Part shown: positions 9,742-19,737 of the stretch, one piece after another | How positions within the stretch are numbered: the stretch's first letter is position 1 | How the letters are laid out: every line of letters starts with the position of its first letter | DNA from: CAKZLS01 sp963786305 | GTDB taxonomy: Bacteria; Pseudomonadota; Alphaproteobacteria; Rhodospirillales; Defluviicoccaceae | Direction: 5' to 3' | DNA: 64,000 bases | Assembly (NCBI GenBank): GCA_963786305.1 | Contig: CAWAYL010000007.1 | Coordinates: 186,001 to 250,000 of the forward strand | The notes under the pieces: generated by a model | The model's input: only the letters and a program-made list of their open reading frames with translations | Database searches by the model: none | Told to the model about the DNA's origin: nothing | Program-made: the position numbers and the translations under genes

Positions 9742-11537
9742 AGCGCACCTCCGGTGCGCGAGGGGGAGGGCGCCGCGGCCGGTTGCGATTGCTTGTTGGC
9801 GTCCCGGCCGCTATCCGTCGCCACGGCAGGCTGAGGACGGCGCCCTCGATTCAGGATCTGCGGAAGGATTTCGATGGACGGGCCCGAAAGCACGATCCTG
9901 CCTTGGTCCAGGGCAAAAATTTTCTGGCATACGGAGAGCAGCACCGGGCTGTGCGTGACCACGACAACGGTTCTGTCCCGTCCGATCGCCGCGAGGGCGG
10001 TTGCCAGGTCCGTCTCGGCATCTCGGTCGAGGTTGCTTGAAGGCTCATCAAGGAGAAGCAAGGGAGGACATCCAACCAACGCGCGGGCGATGGCAATGCG
10101 TTGACGCTGGCCAGCCGACAGGCGGTAACCGGCTTCACCGATGTTCGTCGCGTAGCCATCGGGAAGGTCGACGATAAACGCATGCACGCCGGCGGCCGTG
10201 GCGGCCTCGATGACTTCGGCGTCGTTCGCGCCGGGTTTGCGGTGGCAAATGTTCTCGCGCAGGGTTCCAGCAAACAGAACGCATTCCTGCGGTACATAAC
10301 CGGTCCATCCAGCGAGTTGGTGATGTGTGAACTGCTTGATGTCGGCTCCGTCCAAAAGCACGCGTCCCGCCAACGGTTGGTAAAGACCCAGGATCAATTT
10401 AAGGATCGTGCTTTTGCCACTGCCATTGCGACCAATGAGAGCGTGAACGCCGGTAACCGGAAAGGAGAGATTGATGCCGTCGATGACCGGCTTCGCATCG
10501 TGGGAATACGAAAACGACAACGTCTCGAGCGTCACTTGCCCGCGGGGTCTCTCCTGTTCGATGGCACTGCTCTCGCGGTCTCCGGGAGTGGCGAAGATCT
10601 GACCCAGGCGATCGATGGATTGCCGGAACGCCATATAAGGCCGCCACATTCCCACCAGCTGGTTCAGCGGGCCTATCAAGCGACCGCTCAGCATGTTCGC
10701 GGCAATCAGAGCGCCGATCGTCAGCTCCTGATTGATGATGGCAACCGCCCCGAGCGACGTCAGCGACACCGTGGTCAGCATGGTCAAGGTCGTTCCCAGG
10801 TTGGCATAGGCGTCCGCTTTGCCGCCGCGGGTCATGGACCGCTCGATCGTATCGGCGTGACGCTCTTCCCACAGCGGTCGCATCGCCCCGTCCAACGCCA
10901 GGGCTTTCACGGTGGCCCGGCCGGCAATGATCTCGGAAACGAGTTTGTCTCGCGCGAGAGCGGTATCGCGTTCTTCCAGACTGGCGCCGGCCATGGTCTT
11001 GCCGGATCTCCAGGCCACCAACAGGAACAACGGAAGGATAATGAGCAAGACCCAGGCAATGGGCGAGGCGATGACAAAAATCAGCGCTAAAAACAGCAAG
11101 GCGAAAGGAAGATCGGCCAGGAGGAGCGCCGATGCACCCGACACCGTGTTGCGCACGATATCGACGTCGCGAAAGAGGGTCTGCCAATAAGCCGATGGCC
11201 GGCTCTCCAGCGTCTGCAAAGGCAAACACATCAGCTTGTCGAACAATCTTCGTCCGACCGCCACATCAACTCGGAGCGCCACCTTTTGAAGGAGGCGAGC
11301 GCGCGCTTGCCGAAGAACGAAGTCGAAAATCAGGACCACGGCCATACCGAGCGCAAGCCCATGAAGAGTGCTCAATCCTGCATGGAAAACGACGCGGTCG
11401 TAAACTTGCAGAACGAAGACGGGAACCGCTAACGCCAGGATATTGACGAACGACGCCATCACGAGAACCTCGCGAAAAGCGGGTTTCAGCGGTCTCAGCA
11501 GTTCTAGGAACCAGGCGCGCGTTCTCGTTTCCTTCAT
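9738..11537 (-). CDS. type I secretion system ABC transporter/permease
   Basis: A 599-residue exporter half-molecule of the HlyB/PrtD class. The N-terminal half is a six-TM exporter domain. The C-terminal ATPase has Walker A G-R-N-G-S-G-K-S-T (~residue 365), the signature L-S-A-G-Q-R-Q-R-I-A-I-A-R-A-L, Walker B L-L-L-L-D-E-P and a switch histidine in V-V-V-T-H-S. It has no C39 peptidase domain, so cargo would be recognised by a C-terminal signal rather than a cleaved leader. It is encoded upstream of the HlyD adaptor and overlaps it by four bases. The outer-membrane TolC partner is not in the window. The RTX-bearing peroxidase at 22.3 kb is a candidate cargo. Confidence 0.9.
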   Translation of the reverse strand: MKETRTRAWFLELLRPLKPAFREVLVMASFVNILALAVPVFVLQVYDRVVFHAGLSTLHGLALGMAVVLIFDFVLRQARARLLQKVALRVDVAVGRRLFDKLMCLPLQTLESRPSAYWQTLFRDVDIVRNTVSGASALLLADLPFALLFLALIFVIASPIAWVLLIILPLFLLVAWRSGKTMAGASLEERDTALARDKLVSEIIAGRATVKALALDGAMRPLWEERHADTIERSMTRGGKADAYANLGTTLTMLTTVSLTSLGAVAIINQELTIGALIAANMLSGRLIGPLNQLVGMWRPYMAFRQSIDRLGQIFATPGDRESSAIEQERPRGQVTLETLSFSYSHDAKPVIDGINLSFPVTGVHALIGRNGSGKSTILKLILGLYQPLAGRVLLDGADIKQFTHHQLAGWTGYVPQECVLFAGTLRENICHRKPGANDAEVIEAATAAGVHAFIVDLPDGYATNIGEAGYRLSAGQRQRIAIARALVGCPPLLLLDEPSSNLDRDAETDLATALAAIGRDRTVVVVTHSPVLLSVCQKIFALDQGRIVLSGPSIEILPQILNRGRRPQPAVATDSGRDANKQSQPAAAPSPSRTGGAL

Positions 11538-11895
11538 CAACCATGACCATACCCTATTTGGGGGGGTAATGATGAGAGATAGTTGAGTCGTTCGGGATCG
11601 TTCTCGGTTTGGGGTCCGTGCTTGCGTCGCTAGCGTAGGAAAGCTTGAAACGCGCCATGCGCCGAACGCCGATCATCCGCAACCGCTGATCATCGCAGCT
11701 TTCATGTATCACCAGGGCAGGATGAACCTCCCTGAATTTAAAGGTATAATAGCCTTGACATATGAAAATTTACCTATTATAGATTTGTTGCGGTTATCGT
11801 GTGCAGTCATCAACAACGGTACTAGGTAATCAAAGCATATCAATATATCCGCCGGCAAAAATCCACGTGCTTAGTATTGACGTAGAGAGTATCAT
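11538..11895. other. AT-rich intergenic region before the tail-fibre-like gene
   Basis: About 360 bases between the divergent secretion ABC gene and the tail-fibre-like gene. From about 11700 the DNA becomes markedly AT-rich compared with everything around it and contains a near-consensus promoter. No gene seen. Confidence 0.5.
11755..11783 (+). promoter_or_regulatory. near-consensus sigma70 promoter
   Basis: TTGACA at 11755-11760 and TATAGA at 11778-11783 are separated by exactly 17 bases, in the AT-rich stretch 113 bases before the tail-fibre-like gene. It is the clearest vegetative promoter in the window. Confidence 0.55.
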
Positions 11896-13563
11896 ATGCC
11901 CCAAAATAGTGATCATATTAAAATTACAGACACACAGCCACGTGTTCAATATGTCGCGGATGGCGTTAAATCCGATTTTCCTATTCCATTTCATATAATC
12001 AACAAAACAGACCTCGAAGTTTATATCGACGAGCAAAAGCAGTCGTCGAATTATACGGTTTCTGGCGAGGGTCTCGCGGATGGCGGTGTGATCATTCTCG
12101 GCGAGGCCCCCAGTGCGGGCGCAGTCGTCACGCTGGTTCGCAACACGCCAATTCAGCGCATTAGCGATTTCCAAGAAAGCGGCATGTTCCAGGCAAAAGT
12201 CCTCAACGACGAACTGGACGTTCTCACGGCGGCTCTCCGCGACGTCGCGGAAAACGTGCGTCGAAGCATCAAGCTGACCGTTGTCGATGGCGACGCCGAG
12301 TTGGATCTTGCCGTCAAGGGTGAGCGAGCCAATGGCATCCTCGCTTTCGACGCCGATGGCAATGCGACTATTATTGCTGCTTCGGAAAACGACAACGTCG
12401 AGGCAACTCCCGGCGGCATGGATGGACAGGTCCAGTTCAACGATGCTGGGATCTTCGGCGCCGCGGGCGGTTTGACCTACGCAAAGTCGACAGGCACCCT
12501 GAGCGTGGACGGGGGCGTGCGGGCGGATACGATCACCGAAAAGACGTTGGGTGCTGGCGTCACGCTTCAGGGGCTGATGGTCAAGGACGGTTTGATCGAT
12601 GGCCGGGACGTCTCGTCCGATGGCGTCAAACTCGATGGGATCGAGGTCGGCGCGGACGTCACCGATAACGCAAAAGTGCAAGCCGCCGGGGCTGTCATGA
12701 ACGGTGATGCGACCACCGCCGCGATGCAGTTCGTTATCGACGATGATACGATGGCGACGGCGACCAACACCACCGTTGCAACGTCGGGATCCGTCAAGGC
12801 GTACGTCGACGGTCGCGCTCATTCCGATGGGGACAAAGGCGATATCACCGTATCCGACGCGGGGGCATCCATGACCGTGGGCGATAACGTGGTGACAAAT
12901 GCCAAGGCCGCCGATATGGAGCCATCCCGCATCAAGGGCCGGATCGCTTCCGGTACCGGTGACCCGGAGGATCTTACAGCCGCCGAAGTCCGCGCGGTTG
13001 CCGACGTTTATTCGACATCGCAGGTGGACGCTCTGACATGGGATGCCGGCGATATCGTGAGCGGGGCCTTCGCCGACGCCCGGATTTCGGAAACCAGCGT
13101 TGCCCAGCACGCGAGTGCCATGGACCACGATGCCCTGGCCAATTACGTCACCAACCAACACATTGACTGGACGTCGTCGGCCCAGAACTTTGCAACCACC
13201 GGTGCGGTGGCGGCGGGCAATCTAACTGTGAACGGCGACATTACCCTTACGGGAACCGTTGCTGGCCGGGATGTCGCGGCGGATGGTGCCGTCCTCGACT
13301 CATTGACCACGCCGTTGGCGTATTCAAATCCAGCCAGTGTGGCGGAAATGAACGCCCTGTCGGCGGCCGGTCATCCCTCGGGAGCGATCGTCTTCGTAGA
13401 CCAGTATGCGGTTGCCGGGGACGGTGGAGGCGGGTGGTTCGAGGCCCGAGACAGCGGAGATACCGTGGACAACGGATATGTTTTTGTTCATGCCGCCGGG
13501 GAAGACATGCGTTGGCACCGCTTGCCGCGGACGTTGGTGTTTGCCGGCTTGCATTCCATGTAG
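11896..13563 (+). CDS. phage tail-fibre-like protein, solitary
   Basis: A 555-residue protein. Residues ~10-125 resemble the T7-type tail-fibre N-terminal domain: a P-R-V-Q-Y-V-A-D-G-V-K-S-D-F-P-I-P-F strand pattern, Y-I-D-E-Q, V-R-N-T-P-I-Q-R-I-S-D-F and a helix. The middle has repeated fibre-type segments (G-R-D-V-S-S-D-G-V-K-L-D-G-I-E-V-G-A-D-V and, later, G-R-D-V-A-A-D-G-A-V-L-D-S-L). The last ~50 residues (V-A-G-D-G-G-G-G-W-F-E-A-R) look like the short motif that precedes the beta-helix of tailspikes, but the protein stops there. No signal peptide, RTX repeat or phage neighbour is seen. It could be a phage remnant or a domesticated surface or secreted protein beside the type I exporter. 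Confidence 0.65.
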   Translation: MPQNSDHIKITDTQPRVQYVADGVKSDFPIPFHIINKTDLEVYIDEQKQSSNYTVSGEGLADGGVIILGEAPSAGAVVTLVRNTPIQRISDFQESGMFQAKVLNDELDVLTAALRDVAENVRRSIKLTVVDGDAELDLAVKGERANGILAFDADGNATIIAASENDNVEATPGGMDGQVQFNDAGIFGAAGGLTYAKSTGTLSVDGGVRADTITEKTLGAGVTLQGLMVKDGLIDGRDVSSDGVKLDGIEVGADVTDNAKVQAAGAVMNGDATTAAMQFVIDDDTMATATNTTVATSGSVKAYVDGRAHSDGDKGDITVSDAGASMTVGDNVVTNAKAADMEPSRIKGRIASGTGDPEDLTAAEVRAVADVYSTSQVDALTWDAGDIVSGAFADARISETSVAQHASAMDHDALANYVTNQHIDWTSSAQNFATTGAVAAGNLTVNGDITLTGTVAGRDVAADGAVLDSLTTPLAYSNPASVAEMNALSAAGHPSGAIVFVDQYAVAGDGGGGWFEARDSGDTVDNGYVFVHAAGEDMRWHRLPRTLVFAGLHSM

Positions 13564-13609
13564 CGCGCCAGGGAGCAAATTTGGACCAGTCCTGACCGAC
13601 GAATATCTG

Positions 13610-16082
13610 TTAAGGCAATTGCGATAAGGCTGTGCGGGCTCGTTCCATCCCGGGATAATCCGAGCCTGACGATACCGCTTTCTCCAGCGCATCGCGGGCG
13701 CGGTCGTGCTCGCCGAGCGCCTTCAGAACCATGCCCATGTGGTATTGGATTTGAGGTATGTCGCTTTCCAGCTCAGCCGCTCTTTCGATCAATTTCAGCG
13801 ACTGCTCATACTCGCCCATCCTGTAATAAATCCAGCCAAGAGTGTCCAAGAAGAAACCGTTTTCCGAACCCTGAAAGCGTGTCGTGAGTTCGAGCGCCTT
13901 TTTCAACATTGCCGGATCGTCGAAACGATAATCGGATAACAAGGCGGCAAGATTGTTCGCCGCGGCATCAACATCCGGGTTCCGTTCGACGATGGTTTCG
14001 TAAGTGCGGATCGCTTCGGCATGATTGCCCGTCTTTTCGTAGTCCAGGGCCAGAGGAAACAGGAGCACCGCGTTATCGGGCTGCGAAGCAAGGCCCGATC
14101 GATAAACCTCGATGGCTTCCTCCGTTTGTCCTTGCTTGTCGAGCATTTGACCGAGGCTGAGATAGGGTGCTGGCCAGGTTTCGCGGAGCTCGATCGCGCG
14201 CTTGTAGGCGTTCTTGGCGGCGGCGAAGTTCTCTTGCTCTTCATGGGTCTGGCCGAGAAGTTGGTGAGCGAACGCATTGTCCGGCGAGTTCAGAGATAAC
14301 GGATCCGAGAAAGAGAAGGGCTTCGTCCAGTCGCTCTTCCGCCGCATAGGACTGTACGACGCCATTCAGCAAGTCCGGCGCCCCAGGTTCAAGTTCCAGC
14401 GCCTTTTTGAACGCCGTTACGGCGTCGTCATGCTGACCTTGGGACTGGTACAATTTCGCGGCTAGGCGATTTCCCGTCGCTCTTTGTTCGGGCAAGGCAT
14501 CGATCCGCGCGATGACATCCCGCGCCTCCGCCGATTTTTCACCTGCTATGAGTATACGCGCCTTTGCCTGCAATGCCGTTGCCGAGTCCGGCTGTATCTT
14601 CAATGATTCGTCCAGCAATCGAAGAGCTTCCTCATGGTTCCCTTGCCGAGCCGACAGCATCGCCAGTTGCTCGCGGGTCTGAAAATCCTCAGCATCGAGC
14701 GCGACGATCGTCGCCATGGTTTCCATGGCCAGATCGATGTCGCCATTGCGGACCTGGGCCTGGGCGAGCATTTTCAGTCCTGGCGTGAACTCCGGCGTTT
14801 CTCTCAGCAACCGGCGCAAATCGGTTATTGCCTGTTCATAGTCCGCGGTTTCGAGAGCCAGGCCGGCCTTGACGAGCAGCGCTTGGGTGTTTGCCGGGTC
14901 TTCCGTCACGACCTCGTCAACCAGTTCCCGTGCCGATTCCCGATCATTGGCGGCAAGGCGAAGTTTGGCCAACGCGAGCCGGGCTTGAAGACCGTTCGGG
15001 CCCGTACCGTCACGTTCGATGACGCCGCTTAGGACCTTCTCCGCGCGGTCCGCCATGTTCTGCCTGGCGTACAGATCCGCCAAACGGAAATGATATGCGT
15101 ATTCCTCGGGCTCGGCATTGATGGATTTCGTGAGCTCTTCCTCCGCCACATCGAAACCTTTTTTTCGAGCGAGGAGATCGACCAGAAGAAGTTTGGCCTG
15201 AGCCCCGCCGACATCGTTGTCAATGGCCTCTCGCAACACCTGCTCGGCATCCGAGACCTGATCCCTTGCGACATACAACCTCGCCAGCGCCACTCGGTGC
15301 GCGTAGTTTTCAGGGTCGATCTTGAACAATTCCCTATAAATGTCGGCTGCGGAATCAAAGTCACCCTGATCAATCAGAAGCTTAACCTTGAACAAACGCA
15401 GAGCAACATTGTCGGAATTCAACTCCAGAGAGCGATCGATGGCGTCGACCGCGTCCTTTGTATTTCCCTGTTTTCCGTATATCCCCGCCAGCAAGGAAGC
15501 CGCTTCGATGCTTTCCGGTTGAGTGGACAGCGTTAGTTTGGCCTGTTCTTCCGCCTTCACCAGATTGCCCTGGCGAAAGTAGATTTTTCCGAAAAGCGCC
15601 AATTGTTTGGGGTTGTCTGGATCGATGTTTTTGGCGATCTCGGCGTGTTTGAAAGCGTCGTCGACTTGCCCGGCGAGAAGATAGTAGTTGCCCAGTTTTA
15701 TATGAGCGTCGATATGGTCGGGCTTCCTGGTTACGACCGCGTTGAAGCGGCTGAAAGCAGGCCTGAAGTCACCCTGCTTTTCGTCGATGAGGCCCAGATA
15801 ATACAGGGCATCAATTCCTTTTGGGTTGATCTGGAGCGCGTTTTTGAATTCAAGCCCGGCTTTTATGTAGTCGCCCTCCTCATACAGTGACTTGCCACGG
15901 TCCAGGTATTTTTTCTCGCGCTCTTCGGCGCCGCCACACGACACCACGACAAGAGCGGCCAGTAGAAGGCAGGCCATCCGTAGACGGTTGGGAGCGAACA
16001 GAGCCCACGCGCGTCGAGGGGTGTTGCGACCACCAGTGATCCCGTTGCCCCCAACGACGCTATCAGATAATTGCCTTGCCAT
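13610..16082 (-). pseudogene. PEP-CTERM-system-type TPR lipoprotein (PrsT-like), one frameshift
   Basis: A ~820-residue protein of about twenty tandem TPR units following a hydrophobic segment and lipobox-like V-V-V-S-C-G-G. Repeats such as A-L-Y-Y-L-G-L-I-D-E-K-Q-G-D and A-I-E-L-R-E run to the C-terminus. The gene lies next to a WecA-like transferase and an exosortase. In exosortase-linked polysaccharide clusters such TPR lipoproteins (PrsT) are a standard member and are thought to assist polymer export; that role is inferred. The frame breaks near 14305 in a GG pair and has the sense of one extra base: L-D-E-A-L-L-F-L should continue D-P-L-S-L-N-S. The start at 16082 gives a long leader; an ATG at 15977 would place the lipobox at once. 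Confidence 0.75.
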
Positions 16083-16178
16083 TCGTTAAACACCCTCGGT
16101 TGCACTACTCGAATGTATCGATTGACCATTACTGGAGTTTGATCCGTGTGGCCGGTGAAAACCCCATAAGCGGGCACA

Positions 16179-17804
16179 TCAGAAAAAGATGCCTCTTACG
16201 CCGATGATGCTCAAACTGAAGAGGGATCCCAACCTGATCGCCCAATATCCACGTTGATCGCGCGTCAGTATAAACTCGCTCGCATAAAATATCACGATAA
16301 GCATTATACCCACTTCCCCGATCTGATACTGATCGAGCATGTGCCCCGAAATATTTGGTATCGCAAGCGCAATGAATAGGATCAACAAATCCTGGGGGGT
16401 CACTTGAAATAGATCACGCCTGGTGACACGAATGGCTAAAATCAACACCAATGTCAATGCCAGCAAATAGGCGCCAAGTATCCAAGACGGTACAGTGCTG
16501 TCAATTTCCCAAGATGCGATCAAATACGCGGCGATGACGGTGGCCAGATACGCGCTCAGTCGCACGATGATCAAGGACTGGGATCTAAGAAGGACGATAG
16601 CGGCAACGGATAATCCCGCGACGCTTAGAGCCAAGACCGACAGATCCATCGAAATGCTGACGGGCACGAGAGCCCCCGCAATCATGAAAACCGCGACCGC
16701 GTATCGAACGAATTTTACGGCGAATACTGGCAACCACGTTCGTTTTCTCAGCCAGAGATTTCGCTTTTCGACAAAAACGCCCTCGATAAACTCCGGTCGT
16801 ATTCTCCAGTGCAGAACTTTCGCCCCGTGAAGCGAGATGAAGGAAACAGCGCAAATAAGGGCAAAAACAGAAATAACGACCGCGTCCGATTCGTAGCGAA
16901 ACGCAAGAGCGCTGCAGACCATCAGGGCCTGTACGATGTAGACGATGCAGACGGCCTCATATTGCGTGAACGCGAGGCCGAGAATTTTGTGATGAATATG
17001 ATTCCGGTCAGCCGTGAACGGTGAACGACCCGCCACGATACGCGTAATCATGACGGACAAGGTGTCCAGGATCGGCAATCCCAGCAACAGCAGTGGCAAA
17101 CCGGCGTTGAGGGATTGATGGTGCTGTTCAAGCAGAAGGATCGAGAGAACGGCCGTGGTAAAGCCGAGAAACTGACTGCCGGCATCGCCCATGAATACAA
17201 AGGCGGGATGCGTGTTGAACCGCAGAAATCCAAAAACGCTTCCCATGGCGGCCAAGGCGAGCAGGACAACCGGCAGTCCATCGGCTTCATAGGCTAAAAC
17301 ACCGATCGCGCTGAGGGTTAGCAAGACGCAGCCCCCGGCCAGGCCATCAAGGCCATCGAAGAGATTGACCGCGTTGGTGATACCCAACAGGAACAACACG
17401 GTGAGTGGATACGTGACGTAGTCCGGTGCCGGGTCGAGCCCGAAGAAGGGAACGTGCTGGATCGCCACTCCGCCCTGGATCGCTATGACCGCTGCGACGC
17501 TCTGCCCCAGAAACTTCCATTTATAATCGAGCGGGCTGATGTCGTCCCAGACCCCGAAAACGAGAATGATTGTTGCGCCGACGAGATAGCTGGATATCGC
17601 CCGGTCGAGTGGCACCCACATCAGGATCGGCAAGATCGTGCCGATGGCGATGGCGATTCCTCCGCACCGAGGTACCGCTTGAGAATGGATTTTCCTGGCC
17701 GCGGGCTCGTCCATAAGGTGCAACTTGCGAGAAAACCGCATCAGCGGAGGGATCGCGACCAGCGTTACGAACAGGGCGACGACGAAACTAAAGAACGCTG
17801 TCAT
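16179..17804 (-). CDS. WecA/MraY-family undecaprenyl-phosphate sugar-phosphate transferase
   Basis: The product transfers a sugar-1-phosphate, probably HexNAc-1-P, to undecaprenyl phosphate at the inner face of the membrane, starting polysaccharide synthesis. The 541-residue polytopic protein has the family landmarks: K-I-H-S-Q-A-V-P-R-C-G-G near the start, V-F-G-V-W-D-D (catalytic aspartates), N-A-V-N-L-F-D-G-L-D-G-L-A-G, F-M-G-D-A-G-S-Q-F-L-G and the cytoplasmic A-D-R-N-H-I-H-H-K-I histidine motif. Usual WecA proteins have ~350-390 residues; here ~190 extra residues with five or so more TM segments follow. Neighbours (exosortase, 2-epimerase, TPR lipoprotein) point to exopolysaccharide. Confidence 0.87.
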   Translation of the reverse strand: MTAFFSFVVALFVTLVAIPPLMRFSRKLHLMDEPAARKIHSQAVPRCGGIAIAIGTILPILMWVPLDRAISSYLVGATIILVFGVWDDISPLDYKWKFLGQSVAAVIAIQGGVAIQHVPFFGLDPAPDYVTYPLTVLFLLGITNAVNLFDGLDGLAGGCVLLTLSAIGVLAYEADGLPVVLLALAAMGSVFGFLRFNTHPAFVFMGDAGSQFLGFTTAVLSILLLEQHHQSLNAGLPLLLLGLPILDTLSVMITRIVAGRSPFTADRNHIHHKILGLAFTQYEAVCIVYIVQALMVCSALAFRYESDAVVISVFALICAVSFISLHGAKVLHWRIRPEFIEGVFVEKRNLWLRKRTWLPVFAVKFVRYAVAVFMIAGALVPVSISMDLSVLALSVAGLSVAAIVLLRSQSLIIVRLSAYLATVIAAYLIASWEIDSTVPSWILGAYLLALTLVLILAIRVTRRDLFQVTPQDLLILFIALAIPNISGHMLDQYQIGEVGIMLIVIFYASEFILTRDQRGYWAIRLGSLFSLSIIGVRGIFF

Positions 17805-17998
17805 CGTCGAACCAATCGCGCCGCCGGATGACGCCCAAAGTATTTGTTGTACCTGTCTTGATCCTTATGCACATGATGTCGACACGGACCTTGCGGCAGA
17901 CGATGGTTTTGCGGCGGTCGCTGGAGCGACAGAGGGGCGACGACTGCTTATTCGGCGGACTAGGAAGACAATGACCGCCACGTCCTCGGAAACCACGA

Positions 17999-19576
17999 TC
18001 AGCTGGGCACGAACTCGGAGATTTTGGGGAACGTTTGCTGCAGAAAACGCGAGAGACGTTGATCGGCGCTGGCAAGATTTTCATTCGGGCCCACCGCTGT
18101 CGTGAGCCGGACGAGCGCTCCATCCGTGCGATTGCGCGTTAACGCGTCCCAGAAAATCATCCACTTTACGAGATATTCGTTGGTCATTTGCCGGCCCCTC
18201 TGGTCGAACCAGTAATAGACCAGCTGCTTCGCCGAGCCTTTCGCGATCACGACGCGGTTCACCTCGATCGGCCGTCCGTCATCTTCGGCACCATCAACGG
18301 AAACCCGCGACAGGTCGGCGATTTCCCATCCGCCGCCTGGAATGCACGATCTCGGAGAGTGCACGGACGCGCCCTTTCGCTGCAACTCGTAAAAGGCAAC
18401 GTAGAAATTGACGCGGCTCTTGTCCTCGGGGTTCCAGTAATCGGCGATCACGTAATCGTCGAGCTGGAGGACATCCAGATACTTCTTTTCTATATGGTCT
18501 TCCCGACCGCTCCACTCGCCGATGTTCATCGGGAACAGAGCGAGGTTCTTGCGTTCGGGAATGATTTCCAAGCGTTCGGGGATGAGAACGGTACCGGCGG
18601 CCGTGACCAGGACCAGCATCACCGAGGCCAGATAGGCGCGCGGCACTCTCCATCCCTTGACCGTGGTGGAAACAGCCGCCAGCCCAGGGAAGTCGAGGTC
18701 GAGGATGTCCCTCATTGGTCCCCTGAAGCCAGATAGGCGGGCCAACAACAGGATCTCGCCGAACAGGAGGGCCACTCCCGCCATGAAGATGATCCATCCT
18801 TCGAAGTCGTGGAGAAAGCCTTCCGCCATGGCGATGCCGCCATAATTCACGAGAACGCCGGTCACCCCGATTCGAAAGCTGTTCAGAAAAATGGTCCATG
18901 GCGCCGCCGACAGGAAAATGATCGCTTTCTGCCAAAACGGGCCTTTGTACAGATAGGCGCATAGATATCCGAAGCTCATCAACGGAAACAGATACCGCAG
19001 GCCGTTGCAGGCTTCGACAACCTGGAGTTGATAAATGCCGAGGTCGATGACATTGCCTTGCAGAAACACGGGAATGCCCAGGACGCGAATAACGGCGACA
19101 CCGAGTTCAGACGAAATCAGCTGCATTTGGCTGGAGAGGCCGCGATACAAGAAAGCCGGCAACGGCACCATGAAGATGAGGTAGGCCAGCGGCGCCCATA
19201 GCCGCCGAATTCCCTGCACGCCAACACATGCCAGGACAATGCCGAACACGGTTAACAGAAAGGCATACTCGACGATGGTGTAGAGAGTGCCCCACTCTCC
19301 CATAAGGGCGACAATAAAGCCGACACCGACGATCACGAAACCGATCCAGCAGCCCGTCCGTTCGATGTTCCGTAGCCCGGGAATTCTCTGCCAGACGAGC
19401 GCGGCGCAGATCACGGGTATGAGATAGCCGTGGCTGTATTCCTCGCGTTCCCACGCTTGGACCATGTGGCTCAAGCCGTTATGGTAGACGAGGGAAAGCC
19501 CCACCACGATGGCAACCGCGGACATGCCCCACAGCATCGGATTAGCGGTCGGCCGGCTCGTTTCTGAAGTGCTCAT
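17999..19576 (-). CDS. exosortase fused to an EpsI domain (XrtD/VPLPA-CTERM type)
   Basis: Exosortases are inner-membrane cysteine transpeptidase-like enzymes that process C-terminal PEP-CTERM-type signals. The 525-residue product has ~8 TM segments, V-V-E-A-C-N-G-L-R with the catalytic cysteine, the conserved arginine in F-L-N-S-F-R-I-G and a histidine in F-L-H-D-F-E-G-W-I. From residue ~330 an EpsI domain follows (N-I-G-E-W-S-G-R, H-S-P-R-S-C-I-P-G-G-G-W). This fusion is what I recall for XrtD, the VPLPA-CTERM exosortase; the subtype is from memory. The ATG at 19576 replaces a longer frame with an unrelated leader. No protein with a VPLPA-type C-terminus is visible here, so substrates must be elsewhere. 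Confidence 0.85.
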   Translation of the reverse strand: MSTSETSRPTANPMLWGMSAVAIVVGLSLVYHNGLSHMVQAWEREEYSHGYLIPVICAALVWQRIPGLRNIERTGCWIGFVIVGVGFIVALMGEWGTLYTIVEYAFLLTVFGIVLACVGVQGIRRLWAPLAYLIFMVPLPAFLYRGLSSQMQLISSELGVAVIRVLGIPVFLQGNVIDLGIYQLQVVEACNGLRYLFPLMSFGYLCAYLYKGPFWQKAIIFLSAAPWTIFLNSFRIGVTGVLVNYGGIAMAEGFLHDFEGWIIFMAGVALLFGEILLLARLSGFRGPMRDILDLDFPGLAAVSTTVKGWRVPRAYLASVMLVLVTAAGTVLIPERLEIIPERKNLALFPMNIGEWSGREDHIEKKYLDVLQLDDYVIADYWNPEDKSRVNFYVAFYELQRKGASVHSPRSCIPGGGWEIADLSRVSVDGAEDDGRPIEVNRVVIAKGSAKQLVYYWFDQRGRQMTNEYLVKWMIFWDALTRNRTDGALVRLTTAVGPNENLASADQRLSRFLQQTFPKISEFVPS

Positions 19577-19737
19577 GTCGTATGCTTGTGTCCTTGTACA
19601 ACCGGTCCGGCTTGTTGGGTTTCCGCCGGTCCACCGGCTTTGAGCCGCGCCAAACTCGGACACGCGCATGATAGGCTTTCAAAGGTTTCCGAAACATAAA
19701 CTCGGGACCAAACACCGATCGAGGCATGCCTCACGCA

